Shown in pieces: positions 32,600 through 44,100 of a stretch of 64,000 nt of DNA. The notes under the pieces were generated by a model. The model searched no databases, was not told the origin of the DNA, and saw only the letters and a list, made by a program, of their open reading frames with translations. Each line of letters starts with the position of its first letter. The first letter of the stretch is position 1. This stretch comes from Eleusine coracana subsp. coracana (taxonomy: Eukaryota > Streptophyta > Magnoliopsida > Poales > Poaceae): contig CM064431.1 of assembly GCA_032690845.1 (NCBI GenBank), forward strand, positions 28,402,300-28,466,299. Reading direction: 5' to 3'. Position numbers and translations under genes: made by a program.

Positions 32600-33874
32600 T
32601 GCCTTTCTTCTGCTTTCAAGAACCAGCTAAGCTTTAATAAAATCCTTGAAACCCAATTAGCTCAGTTGGCTGCTGCTGTTCCACCTGTAGAGCCGGGGAA
32701 AATCCCGGGGCAACCCGAGACTCCCTTAGAAAATGTTAATGCGGTTACCACAAGGGTAGGTAAATCCACTTGGGACCCGCCATATACTAACACTGCAGGA
32801 AAGGAAAAGGAGATCACACAAGTTGAGAAGCCGGTGGAAGAAAAGGAACACGAGGCAATGCCGCTAAGGAAAACGGCTCCACATGACTTCTATGACACGA
32901 ACTTCATGTCGTTTCCTGAAAGAAAGAGGAAGCCAACCATGGACAAGCAGCTCACACGCTTTGTTGAAGAAATCCAGAAGTTGCACATCAACGTGCCCTT
33001 GCTGGATGCGATGCAAGTACCTACGTACGCTCGCTACCTCAAGGACCTCATCAGCAACAAGCATCCGATGCCGACCACGGAGATTGTCAAGCTTACGGAA
33101 GAGTGTAGCGCTGCTATACTCAACCGGCTTCCCGAGAAGAAGAAAGATCCGGGCTGTCCCATGATCACCTGCTCGATCGGGACATAGAACTTCAACCATG
33201 CCCTGTGTGATCTCAGGATGAGCGTGAGCATCATGCCGAAGGACGTCTTCGACAGGCTGAACTATACAGCCTTATCCCCCATGCCGATGCAGCTCAAGCT
33301 AGCCGATTCCTCGGTCTGCTACCCGATGGGAATTGCCGAAGATATTCCGGTGAAAATCCAGGATTGCTTCATTCTCGTCGATTTCGTGGTACTCGACATG
33401 GATGTCGGTAAGGAAACACTGCTCATCTTTGGGCGGCCATTCCTCAGCACCGCGGATGCTCGCATTGATGTTGGAGCCGAAGAAATCCGTTTCCATATCA
33501 ATGGTAAGGAGGAGAAGTTCGATTTTCGGCCATGGAAGGAGCAATGCAATATGATCCGCATTAAGTATGGGCCAAACCCGAACAACATCAAGGAAGTCGA
33601 AGTCACACCCCCAAAGAAGGACAGCCTCATAACATTCATGAAGAACTTTCCCGAGAAGGAAAAAGTGTCACCACGACGGGTGACGGTGAAGAGGTCGGAG
33701 CCACGTGCCAAGCCACAGGCTCTGAAGTCTGCAAAGCCGCCGACCACACCGACAAAGAAGACCAAGAAGGTGTGGCGAGTGAAGCAAGAAGCATCATCCG
33801 TATCCTCATGTCAGGGACCGGATGACACCACACCGAGCTCAACGCCGGAGAAAAGTCCTGCTCATCGGACATAA
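32600..33874 (+). pseudogene. Athila-1 gag C-terminus and protease
   Basis: A single frame runs from about 32600 to a natural-looking stop at 33872-33874 with only one internal stop, TAG at 33185, where Gln would fit. The first segment (LETQLAQLAAAVPPVEPGK) is the gag C-terminus; the N-terminal gag domain is absent. Conserved Athila-type segments follow, including LDAMQVPTYARYLKDLIS and LTEECSAAILN, then protease with CDLRMSVSIMP near 33206-33235 and LLIFGRPFLSTADA near 33420. The active-site DLGAS of the Athila-2 relative is DLRMS here, so the Gly is lost and the protease would be inactive. The C-terminus is Lys/Pro/Thr-rich. Confidence 0.75.
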
Positions 33875-34552
33875 ATGGGTGAGCCCTCACCGAGAGGTTA
33901 AATTGGTATTTATCCATATTTATTTTCTTCAATTCCATATTTGCTTTCCATCATGTTTAGATTCATTTCCAACTTTTGCATTTTGCATATTTGAATTTTT
34001 CAACCATCTTGCACATTAGAATTTTTCCAATCATATGCATATTAAAAAAAAGGTTTTTTGGGTTTGTCTTTTTGAAAAGAATTTTTGTCAAGCAATTTGA
34101 GCAAAATGGCTGCACTGGCCAGATTCACTAGCTGTTGGGGAACATCCTGGAAAAAGGAGGGAGCCAGGAGGGCCCACTGGCAGGTCGGCCGACCCCCTTG
34201 TCCCACCTTTTAGTCCCCAGCTTTTCCCCAATGGCTCTATAGCCGTTGCCCTATCCATTTCTTGCTGCCATGCTAGTGTTTGGGCTATAAAAACCAACCA
34301 GGAGGAGGAGCTTCACCATTCCAAGCTCATTCTTCACTCTCCTCCTTTGCTCACATTGTTGCTCTTCAAGATTTCATGTTCTTCACTTAGCTACTGCCCC
34401 AAAAACCTAAAAAAAAAATAGTTCCCCTCTGTTTTGTGCATTTTCAAGTTGATTGTGAGAATCAAAATCAAGTTCAGGAGGGTTCGGATTCATTTTCACT
34501 AACGTTAACCCGAACGCTAGGTCCTTCTTGTTTTTTGTTCTTGTGTGCAGCC
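33875..34552 (+). other. Athila-1 spacer between protease and ORF2
   Basis: The spacer is non-coding. A full element would carry RT, RNase H and integrase here. The sequence GGTCGGCCGACCC near 34184 is a palindrome-like motif that also occurs in the LTRs (about 37730-37760). A TTTCTTGCAG-like acceptor is not evident, although the ORF2 start is preceded by TTCTTGTGTGCAG, which would suit a 3' splice site. Confidence 0.5.
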
Positions 34553-36011
34553 ATGCTCAATCGAATCAAGCAAGCTGTCGGGGGGAAGAAGAGGAAGAGT
34601 TCTCGGGCAAGCACGAACCGGACGCCCTCTGTCGAGCTTACCCCGAGTTCGGGACATGGCGACTCCGAAGCTGAAATTCCGGAGGAAGAAACACCAGCCA
34701 TGCTCACCTCCGAGGAGCACCTCGACATCATCGATGACCGTGAAGGACAACCATCGAGCTCATGAGAGACCGGCCGTTCGCCCACACCCGACATTTCGAC
34801 CCGGACTTTCTCGAGAAAATAGGTATGCAAGAAGAATTTGCCACTGTTTTTTGCACTATGGGTTGAACTAATTTCGTAGATGTAAATGAGGAAGGTTCTC
34901 GTTTGCTTACTATGCAGTTTTTGCGCACTCTTAGAAAACATGATGAAGGCATTTCTTTTCGCTTGTTTAGGCAAGTATGTTTTGTTCCTTGGACCCACCT
35001 TAATTCTATGCTTGGTCTAAATGTCAAATGTAGAGTAGACTTAGGCAAAGCATTGAAAAGTTTTCATAAGGAAAGTTTTTGGAAACAAATTAATGGAAAT
35101 GATTGGGGTCCAAAGCCTAGAACAAGTGCCATCCATAATCCCAATTTGAGATTCATGCATGTTTGGTTGGCCGTGACCTTGTTTCCTCGAAATGATATTA
35201 GGATTGTCCATAAAGATGAACTAAAACTGTTGTATGCCATGGTCAAAAGAATTAGAGTTTCTCCCGTGGAATGCATGATTGACCAATGGTTAGAAAACAT
35301 AAAACTGAAAGGACCAATTGAGTGCAATTCCTTAATTACTCGCATTGCTAAAAAATGTGAAATGCTCAAAAATGTTTAAATTGAATATTTGAGTGCGGAT
35401 AGAGAATACATAGGCAAAGATTATTTTGTGCATGGACATACTTTGAAGAGTAGTCCGGATGATACCTTGGTCTATTATTTTCTCGGGTATATGAACGAAT
35501 ACCCGTTACCTAACCCGGGTCTTCGTTTGTATCACTGTTGGGAACTAACCTTCCCTCTCGAGGTAAGGGGAGATTCTCGCAGGGACAGCTTCTCCGAATG
35601 ACCAACCCGACCACGGAGAAGCATGACGGCCACACCGGGGTTCCAAACCCTAATCGGAGGTACGGGTTAGGATCAACCCCCACCACCGAACGAGGCCGGA
35701 GGATCATCATGGCAGGTCGGTGCATGGGGATCTCAGCACGACTACCCCATGCACACATAATCAAGCTCGAGCGAAGCGCCATCCTTTGCTAACCGGTCAT
35801 TCTCATCCCGTGGGTTCCATGAACTCAATTTCGGGATGGCCGAGTTAACAAGGCGGGTGGACGATATCGACTTGCACATCACCGACACCCAACAATGGCA
35901 GAATTTCAGCGACAACTAATTCCGCCAACTCAACACGCTGATGGCCCAGAACCAAAGCAATTGGGATGCCTTCTTCTGCTCCCAAGGGTACGACCTGAAC
36001 CAGCAAATGTG
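34553..36011 (+). pseudogene. Athila-1 ORF2, unknown function
   Basis: It starts at the ATG at 34553 (MLNRIKQAVGGKKRKS), directly after a splice-acceptor-like TTGTGTGCAG. A Ser/Glu-rich N-terminus is followed by a frameshift near 34765, then HFDPDFLEKIGMQEEF, a stop, and a long globular part (34880-35379) with SRLLTMQFLRTLRKHDEG, VPWTHLNSMLGLNVKC and PNLRFMHVWLAVTLF. After another stop near 35377 it continues YIGKDYFVHG and NEYPLPNPG. A last segment, MAELTRRVDDIDLHIT to DLNQQM, ends at about 36011. This is the uncharacterised third ORF of Athila-type elements (ATHILA ORF-1-like). No membrane or envelope feature is visible. Confidence 0.62.
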
Positions 36012-36022
36012 AGCAAGAACAA

Positions 36023-36033
36023 GCTTGGGGGAG
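36023..36033 (+). other. Second polypurine-like tract in Athila-1
   Basis: GCTTGGGGGAG just after the end of ORF2 is identical to the 11 bases at 37380-37390 that abut the 3' LTR. It may be an additional plus-strand priming site. Confidence 0.5.
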
Positions 36034-37379
36034 GACCCCCATCTCATGGTAACTTGTATCTTTCCCTTGTTTTCATTTTTGCATTAGAAAATCCAAAAAT
36101 CCAAAAAAAATATAAAATCTGAAAATAAAAAAATGAGAAGATGATAAAAAGAACAAAAATATTTTCTTTAGCTTTTTCTTGCGCAGTATGAATGTGTATA
36201 GTTTTTCTATGTTGAAATGATGAATAGTTGCTCTTTTTTATTCCTCTCTAACATTGGTTTACAACTTAGTACTCTCCCAAGAATTAAGTTTGTTGGCTAA
36301 AATTTTACCTTGAACTTGAAACTTGTGGGTAGCACATACATTCTCTAGTTCTAAGTTGTTGGGAGACATGATATAGTGAATAGGGCTGCTATGATCTTGC
36401 TTAAAGTAAAGCTTGAATTCCAGAGTTTTATTTTTCAAAATGATAAATTGATAAGTTCCTCAATGATGAAAATTCATATGCTGCTTGTTTCACATTGAGC
36501 ATAGTCAAAATTGTTGTGACCCTAGTAAGACTCTTTTCATGCTTTCTTGATCAAGATCACATACATACATCGACCACCATGAGCTATTCTTCTAAATTGG
36601 AAGATAGCAGCCACCATATCCACCACCATGAGCTATTCTTTTACACCGGAAGAAAGCCACCACCACTTCCATCCACCTGAAAGAAATACTCCATATGTTC
36701 ATTGCAAAAATTTCTCTCTCAATTATCATTGCAAACTAGGAATATGGCTATGCAAAAAGAAAATAAATGGATGCTCCAAAGAAGAGCAATCAAAAGATAG
36801 CCATGTCCTAGAAAAATTCCAAAAGAGAGGAAAGAAATTCAAAAAGGAGTTATTCATTCCATCCATCATTCCACCATGTTTCCCACACACTTGCACGTCT
36901 TGATCAAAATTGTGTGAATTGATTTTTCTAGGATCCGGTCTTTTGACATAGCAATAGTATGAACAAGTATGCCTCAATTATCCTTACCTTGAGCTCCACA
37001 TAAGCCTTATTAGAAGTAGGTGATTTTAGGCAACACTTTGCCTTGGTGAGGAATCATACACTTTTGAGCGATCTGAGAGAATCATTTGAGGAACTTGGTT
37101 TTATTTGCAAAATCTATTGAAAACCTCCGGAGTAAGATAGTGGAATAGAGAGCAAGTAATTAGTGCCCTACAATTGTTCTATCTCTCAACCGCCTAAGAC
37201 AATGAGGTGTTAAAAGCCCCATGATATTCAAGATAAATGGGTGAATATTGTGCCAACATATTTAATTCAAGGGAAAGTATCTTTGCTTTACACTTAGTAT
37301 TATTGAAGAGTAGGACATTGTAGCAACTCTTGATCAACAACTTAAGTTTTATCTTTCCTTCGGGATGAGCAAAGGTTCA
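36034..37379 (+). other. Athila-1 3' non-coding region
   Basis: About 1.35 kb of A/T-rich sequence lie between the two purine tracts. A tandem-like duplication, CCACCATGAGCTATTCTT, is seen at about 36576 and 36622. No coherent gene is visible. Confidence 0.55.
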
Positions 37380-37390
37380 GCTTGGGGGAG
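37380..37390 (+). other. Athila-1 polypurine tract
   Basis: GCTTGGGGGAG is followed by TT and the LTR start TGTTGACGG at 37393. Confidence 0.85.
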
Positions 37391-37392
37391 TT

Positions 37393-38983
37393 TGTTGACG
37401 GCTGTTAAGTACCATTTTCATCCGTCAACTATGCTCAAATAAAGGAGAACTTGGCATTTCATACATGCAAATTTGTTTACAATAATGTAATTCCACTTGT
37501 ACTTCAGAATTATTTGCATGCAGGAGGAAATATGAAGGAAACACACCGAAAAGGCAAGGAAACACACTTTCGACCAATGAGAGAGCACCAACTGGACATC
37601 CCATGGAATGAAAGGCCCATTTTTAGTAACACACCGAAGAAACACACAAAACTACCCCGACATCTAGGATGAGGACCCACCTGGCAGCCACCCTGGGGAA
37701 GCACAACCCAGGAGGGCCCAGCCACAGGTCGGCCGCCCCCCTAGGTCGGCCGACCTAGGCATGCGGCCTTTCCTCCTAGGCTTGCACGTGGAGGCTCCTG
37801 GTTGATCCTTCAAGGCAGTGGGCAGAGATATTCTTAGCGGTTTCTCCCCTTTGCCGACCTATTGAGGCTATAAGTAGGAGGGTGTGGCTTTACACTCACA
37901 CAGAGACCACAAGAAGAATTCCTTCTCTTGCTACTTAGTTGATCTCAAGTGTTAGTGGAGTTAGTTGTTCTCAAGTCTTAGTGGAGTTAGGCTGAGTCTA
38001 GAGCTCTCTAGTTCTTCAAGTCTTCTTTTGGAGAAATTTGTATGGCTCTTGTATCATTTCCCTTTTGTAAGACTTTGCTGTATTTAATAAATGTCATCTT
38101 TTCATATAGTTGTGTTTGGGTCATGAGTTTCTTATTTGATATTGTGATCCATATATGTGATAGTATAGCCCACTTGTGTGATAGTAGTTTATATTTATTA
38201 TACTACTATTGTCATGCTTGTTATATACCGTCACTATAGTCTAATTTATATGACATAGTCTTTATGCTTAGGATTCATTGTTATGACATGACATGGGTTT
38301 CGTGATCATATTGTATGATAGCTCTGCTTCATTAATATAACTATGGAGGAGTAGAGTGCTCTTTGATTATGCAAATATGGTACTTGGATAATTGATTTGC
38401 ATCAATTATTCGTTAGTCTACCGGTTAGCTGAGGTATGCGGCAGGTGCTGACATCCCTGTCCGTCCTTTGAACTCCTCCACGCTAGGCTAGTGCGTAGGC
38501 TCTTGGCGGAAGTCGCCTGTAGATGCAAGGGTAGGTCTGTGCCTGAAGTGTTATGTTAATGACTGTTGAACCTGAGTATAACCATGTATGTGTATAGAAC
38601 TTAGGCTATACAACTGTATATGAAAGTACTATAGGAGTAGCTCAGCTTAGTTCTTTCTCCACTTGGCTTTATTTGTTTGTTTATATTTGTGATAGAAACT
38701 TCTGTGTGTCACACTACCTCATCATTATCCATTGCTTGCCTGCCTTGGTTAGATGATCCTTATCAATTCGCAATGTAAGTATGTGCATAAGTAAGCCTTC
38801 TTATTCATTGCTTTCCTTTGGGATAAACAAATACGATACCCTGAATAATTCCGAGAGAAATGCTACAACAGTATTTTCCGTGCGCTTGCGGATTTTACCT
38901 AATTGGCTCTAGGACATATTAATGAAGCATTTATGGTACCTTGCCAGTGATGATTTATTAGTATGGTTTAGCAAAAGTCAACA
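37393..38983 (+). repeat. Athila-1 3' LTR (1,591 bp)
   Basis: It is closely similar to 30891-32460. It differs by small indels, including a local duplication of TTAGTTG-TCTCAAGT-TTAGTGGAG near 37936-37985. Confidence 0.9.
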
Positions 38984-38988
38984 GCAGC

Positions 38989-40083
38989 GAGCAATCTGTC
39001 TGTGTAGGGAGCTATAGAGACCGGACAGTACGGTCAGGTCACCGGACTGTACGGTCAGTTCAGCTACGGCACAGAGCAGAGAGGAAGTGTTCTGATATGT
39101 TTCTAGACTGGAGAGAGAAACAGACCGGATGGTCCGGCCAACTTATCGTACGGTCCGGTCTGTAGATAAGTCAATAGTAGGCAGAGCCGTGGGTGCAGTG
39201 ACCGGACAGTCCGATGAGTACATCAGAAGGCTGATTTCATGGAGCAACGGCTAGGGTAAGGTTGGAAGCCTATATAACTTTGTTGCTGGTGTCTTGGAGG
39301 CCTCTTTTCGTCAGTGGAATTGCTTCGAGCATTTGGTGAGAGCCAAGAGGAAAAGAGAGGAGCCCTAGGAGGAGATATTGCATATCTTGAGAGTGCTAGT
39401 GAGAGTAGCTTGAGCATTGATGCACATCTAAGGCTAGGGTGTCCTTCAGATTGTGATCTAGGTTGTTACTCTTGGTCTATGGTGAGACCTAGACCGGTTA
39501 GGTGTCGGTGATGGAGCCTATCGTGATCGGTTGTGAAGGCCATCACACGTTTGTACACGGTTTGAGCCCGCCGGTGAAAGAGGCGTCACTAGTGAGCGCC
39601 CGTGTCGGCTCCGGGAGTCTGGCAAGTTCTCGAGGGAGGTGATCTTGTGCCTTGGTGGCAGCGGTGACATGCATCGTGTCTTCATTCCGGTAGTGATTGC
39701 GGGCTCATGGGCGAGAACTCCACATTGGTGGCGGGAGGGACCAGCGCTCCGTCGGGAGTGGTCCAATGAGGACTAGGGGAAGGCACCAACCTTCCGAGAC
39801 CTCGAAAAAAAATCATGAGCATTCCTTGATCCCCTCTTTACTATTCTGCAATTGTGTGCTCTAGTAACTAGGTTGAACTGTGGCTTCCATAGGCTAGTGT
39901 GTTTGGCTTTCGCTCTTGCTATCATCATGAACACTAGCATGTGTAGGGTTTTGGCCTCCTAGAATTGTTAGGTTGTAACGATTGCTAGATTCTAGTGGTG
40001 TGAATTGAAGTATTTGGATTTGTGGTCGGCTAACCGATTCACCCCTCCCCCGCCCCCCTCTCGGTATGCCTTTGGTCCTTACA
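38989..40083 (+). repeat. SIRE-1 3' LTR, second part
   Basis: It resumes after the duplicated GCAGC (38984-38988) and aligns with 5' LTR sequence from about 16488 onward, including the TATATAA at about 39271. It ends GTCCTTACA before AGTAG. It has about 95 bp more than the 5' LTR near 39945-40040. Confidence 0.88.
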
Positions 40084-40088
40084 AGTAG

Positions 40089-40626
40089 CATTAGTGACCT
40101 GACAGTTTGAAGCCGTCAACCTATTGTAGAAATACTAGATAAGGAGCCACTTATCCATTACATGATGGGGATAGGCCAGGATGTATTCCTGGAACCTTTC
40201 CCACGCTTTCAGCACAGTTTCTCCGACTGTCTGCTGGAAACTCGAAATCCTTCCCCACAGAGTGTTGGTTTTACCCAACGGGAAAAACTTCACAAGAAAC
40301 GCGGCAGAACACTTATCCCAGGTGTTGACAGCATCTTTGTTGGCATAGAACCACTGCTTGGCTTTGCCTAGCAGTGAGAACGGGTATAGATGGAGCTTAA
40401 TAGCATACGGGCTCACGTTCCTTATGGTAAAGGTGTTGCACAACTCTAGGAAGTTCTGCAGGTGAGCGTTCGTGTCCTCATGGGCTCTCTCACAAAATGG
40501 GCTAGCTTGCACCATTGTGATCAGACTGGTCTTGATCTCGAAGTTTTCTCCGACATCGACCTCAAGTCTAGTGGAGACATGGCTGGTCGACAGAGCAGAG
40601 AATTCCATCAAGATCTTCTCAGCCAT
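40089..40626 (-). pseudogene. Athila-2 gag N-terminus
   Basis: The frame from the ATG at 40626 encodes a retrotransposon gag domain, with HEDTNAHLQNFLELCNTF, LYPFSLLGKAKQWFYA and AAFLVKFFPLGKTNTLW. A stop follows near 40135. The sequence then continues past 40089 into 15927, with NCQVTNAT on one side and AFSLLTVANATELI on the other, showing that SIRE-1 split this gene. It would have formed the capsid. No start further upstream is required, but the exact start was not confirmed. Confidence 0.78.
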
Positions 40627-40889
40627 TGGCTCGGATCTCGATGGTGCGGTGATGGCTGGTACATCTGCTTTCTTAGAGGTGTCTAAGAAGAGACTGAAAG
40701 TCTGCTTTTCTTTAAAACTCTTTCTGGATTTTCAACAAAATTTTCAAGCAGGTTGAAACCATTCATGCACTACCCTATTTTCACGTAAAAGAGATTACAC
40801 AGTAAGATTATCCTACACAAAACCATGACTACCATACTTCAATATCTTAATTCTTTGTCAATATTAATTGACTACTATTCTAAGAGCCC
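40627..40889 (-). other. Athila-2 leader
   Basis: Short untranslated sequence between the primer-binding site and gag. No gene is seen. Confidence 0.5.
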
Positions 40890-40907
40890 TCCCCGGCAAA
40901 GGCGCCA
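40890..40907 (-). other. Athila-2 primer-binding site
   Basis: On the minus strand this reads TGGCGCCTTTGCCGGGGA, close to the tRNA-Asp site of Athila elements and to the Athila-1 site. It lies eight bases from the 5' LTR. Confidence 0.82.
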
Positions 40908-40915
40908 GAAATGCT

Positions 40916-41126
40916 TGTTGACACTCCTTAACGTCATACTAAGAATATTACTATCCCTGGTAATGACACCAAATATGCTCATAGCAAATCTAACATCGCA
41001 CCAAGAATATAACTAGACTTAGTAACAACGCAAGGAGTGTTAGGGTATAATTCATTGTTGCAAATAAATCCGCAAGTAGACGGATCATACCGTTGTAGCA
41101 TTCCACCATTAGATTATTCCAATGAC
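40916..41126 (-). repeat. Athila-2 5' LTR stump
   Basis: It begins (in minus sense, ends) at TGTTGACACTCC just above the primer-binding site. After about 210 bp it is replaced by the SIRE-2 LTR. The rest of the LTR should lie beyond the window, on the far side of SIRE-2. Confidence 0.7.
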
Positions 41127-44100
41127 TGTCATTTTGAAAGGACCTTTATGTCACCTACACAAGGGGTGAATAGGCGAAACCTGAAATTTACAAAACTTTT
41201 TTGCACAGATTAGTACTCAACCTGTCTGACCAGTGTGCCCTATCGATCTGACTGGTATGCACTAACAGAAATAGATCAAACCCCTAGTTTGAATCCTAGT
41301 TAAACCAAGACTTGGAGTACTGCTCCAAGAGATTTTGTTTGGCCCATACACTTAGTACCTGCACACAAAAAGGCACTACCAAGTAGATCGAAGCAGAAGC
41401 ACAAAAATGAACAAGAAAACAATTAAGAAGGCAAACCAAAGTGGAGACATGATGATTTGTTTACCAAAGTTCAAAACCACACCATTGTGTTCCCTACGTC
41501 TCTGTTGAGGAAGCTTGAGCTGCTCACAAGGCCAACTTCAAGTCGGGTCTCTTTCAACCACTTTCCCCACTCCACTAACACTATCTTTTTCCTTACGGAG
41601 GCAAGATCACAGCCTTCACCACAAGCTTGGGAGCTCTAGGGCCATGCCTAACCGTCTAGGAGGATTCACCTCCAAGAGTAACAAATATTTCACGAGTTGC
41701 TTGACGATAGCCCAAAGTGCTGAAGGCTTAGTATTTGCTCTCTTGTGCTCACACACTCAAATCTCTTAACCCAACTCAAAGACATTGCTAGAATCAATCA
41801 AATCTCACAAAGAGAGGTTGGGGAGAGCTCAAATGGCCGTCGGAATGATTTTCAGCCGGGTAGGAACCAGCAGCGCCAAAGGGAGAGATGGAGGGGTATT
41901 TAAACACAATTCCAGAAACTAGCCGTTGGGGCTGTCAGACTCATACCGGTCTTGTGACACCCAGGTGTCTTGTTTCTACTTAACAAGCATGAAGAGCACA
42001 AATAATAGCTAAAGTGTAACATGAAATGATAGAGTCCCCACCCAATTTGAATTAATTATAGACAAATAAAAACCCTGCAATCAAGATTGTGAGGCAAGTT
42101 AAAATTTTTCAATACAACATATGCCAAGTAATTACATAATTATTACAGGAATGATAAAATAGAATTTTAGAAATTAATTAAGCACTTTACCATATTTGGA
42201 AATGCCCAAATAATTAATTTAAGCTTAAAAACCTATTTAATTCAAATATTAATTTTTAAATAATTATAATCCAAAAGAACAATTAGTCTTCACTACAGTG
42301 TTCAATACATCATATATATCACCTGCACCAAATTTCATGATTTTTTAAAGCCTCTAGCTATTTTATTTTGAATTAACTCAAACCAGGGACCAAATTGTAA
42401 TGATCAGAAAACTTGAAGGGGCGTAGTGCAAAAAGCTTCTACTTTCTTCTCCATTGGGCAGGCGCAGCTCCACCGGTGCACACCACACCCTGCACACCCC
42501 GACCCCGGGACTCGGACCTGCTACAGCGCGTCAAAGCCCGCTCCGTTCCATCCGCCACCCCTGTTTTCTCGCTTCCCGGCCGTGACACGCTGCAAGACGA
42601 CGCACACCCGAGTTACTTTCACCCTTCCCAACACCGACGCATCCCATCACCACGCCGCTCGGCCTCCTGGTGTCCGACCGCTCCTGTCGCCCTGACAACA
42701 TGCAAACCGGTGCATGCAGCCACTGGCCTCCCGTGCCGCCCAACCCCGGCATCACTCAGCCGTTAAAACCTCCTCCCTAGTCTTGTTTTTCTCCTCCCCT
42801 GTTCTTCCCCATCACCATGCATGCCGCGAGCTCGTGCTCCTCTCACTCTAGTGCTCTCCCTGCCTACCAACTCACTCCCTGTACGACTCGCCTTAGCCAC
42901 CATCCCCCCTCCATTCTGTGAGCATCGTGCGCAATTCGAGTTTTTTCCCTTGAAACAACTCCGGTGATCCCGTTGCCCCGACTCCAAATTCATTGAGCAT
43001 AGTGAGCCTCTCGACCTAATTCTTGCTCTCACATGTTCGCGCCCACTCAGCGCTACCTCCTAACCTCTTTAGCACTGTGGTTGACCAACGGCTTGTGCAC
43101 AGTTGCAGTTTTCCCCGACCCTGCTTCATCGCCGCCAATCGCCGAAGCCGCCTCCAAGACGAGTTCCACTTCCCGGTTTACCTCGGCGCCTAGGGACACG
43201 ATGCCGAGTCGTTGCACGTCTCCGTGAAGCTGTAGGTGAAGACGAAGTTTGATTCCGTGCCTTGTAGATTAAACGTGACGCCGCCGAACCTCCACCATCG
43301 CCGTCTCTCGTCACCGACAACCCTCCGGTGAGATTCCGACTTTGCGAACCCCACCAACCGTTCCGCCTTGTCCCGCTCATCATTCATCCACTCCCGCGGC
43401 GAGCTCCTGTCGCCCGTAGCCGCCGGCAGCGAGCTCCGGCCGTGCGCCACCGCTATCCGGCAAAGCCGACTGGCGCTGAGCTGGCACCAACGTGGCACCT
43501 GTGTGTCACCCACGTGGTGGCGCTGACGTAGTAGTGAATAAATCTGAAAACCCTAAAAATAACAGAAAAAGGCTACTGAACATTGAAAAAGCATAATAAA
43601 TTCTTTCTAAACCCAGTGGACCTCAAACCAATTTTGTTAGTTTCATAAAAATGTGATCTATTTTAGAAAAATGATAACAAACTGTTTCTGTACATGTATT
43701 TTTAATAGTGCATTTACTTGGCAAAACACTTATTAATTCCCTAGAAATTCTAGGAACATAATTAAATGATGATGTTTGGCATGCTTAGTAAACACATGAT
43801 TATCTATCACCATAAAATTTGGTTTGGTAAAATATGAAACATTTTATGATCTGGAATTTATTTAGTACTTTTGCTTACAAAAAATGCTTATAAATAATCT
43901 ATAAATATTTTGCCCATGAAACTTGACAAAAATATTTCTCTTGTGTGTCTCTATTCACAGTAAATCACCCATGTCCAGAACCATATATTTTCTTTGTCAA
44001 ATTAATTTAACCCACAACTTTGAATTAAAACCTTAATTAAATATTTAATAGGAATCAATGAATAAAAATATAATAACAACTTCACTTATCTGAAGCATAC

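Larger units (their letters stand above)
30891..38983 (+). mobile_element. Athila-1: non-autonomous Athila-like gypsy element
   Basis: This plus-strand element has LTRs at 30891-32460 and 37393-38983 with termini TGTTGACGG...GTCAACA and a perfect target duplication GCAGC. The primer-binding site resembles tRNA-Asp and a G-rich polypurine tract precedes the 3' LTR. The internal region (4.9 kb) encodes the gag C-terminus, protease and ORF2 only. The gag N-terminus, reverse transcriptase, RNase H and integrase are missing. It lies inside the SIRE-1 3' LTR. Athila assignment rests on the primer-binding site, the protease style and the third ORF. Confidence 0.88.
15928..40083 (+). mobile_element. 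SIRE-1: Sirevirus-like copia element lacking pol, interrupted
   Basis: This plus-strand element is flanked by the target duplication AGTAG (15923-15927 and 40084-40088). Both LTRs begin TGTAAGCTTCATGACC. The 3' LTR is preceded by a purine tract AAAAGGGGGGAG. The LTRs carry several copies of the imperfect palindrome ACCGGAC-GT-CGGT, a known hallmark of Sirevirus LTRs. The gag is long, as in Sireviruses. No protease, integrase, RT or RNase H is present: gag is followed by non-coding sequence and then by an ORF of unknown function (27401-29800). Nested inside are a CRM-type solo LTR, the noaCRM-like element and Athila-1. Confidence 0.85.
13312..41126 (-). mobile_element. Athila-2: Athila-like gypsy element, interrupted
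   Basis: This minus-strand element survives as two blocks, 13312-15927 and 40089-41126, separated by SIRE-1. The order from high to low coordinates is 5' LTR stump (40916-41126), primer-binding site, gag N-terminus, [SIRE-1], gag C-terminus, protease, non-coding stretch, ORF2 N-terminus. Gag sequence continues across the SIRE-1 site, which proves the two blocks were once joined. ORF2 is cut at 13312 by element B. No reverse transcriptase, RNase H or integrase lies between protease and ORF2, so the element was already non-autonomous. Athila-1 has the same plan. Confidence 0.75.

Noticed and set aside
34553..36011. Athila ORF2 as an envelope gene of an endogenous retrovirus
   Set aside because: It has an env-like position only. 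No signal peptide, transmembrane segment or cleavage-like site is visible in the readable segments.
41281..41310. tRNA B-box-like GTTTGAATCC
   Set aside because: No A box at the right distance and no cloverleaf could be drawn. It lies in the SIRE-2 LTR.
42413..43531. GC-rich gene-like frames in the Tekay solo LTR
   Set aside because: The same block recurs inverted at 48350-49460 in the other Tekay LTR, so it is shared LTR sequence rather than a gene.
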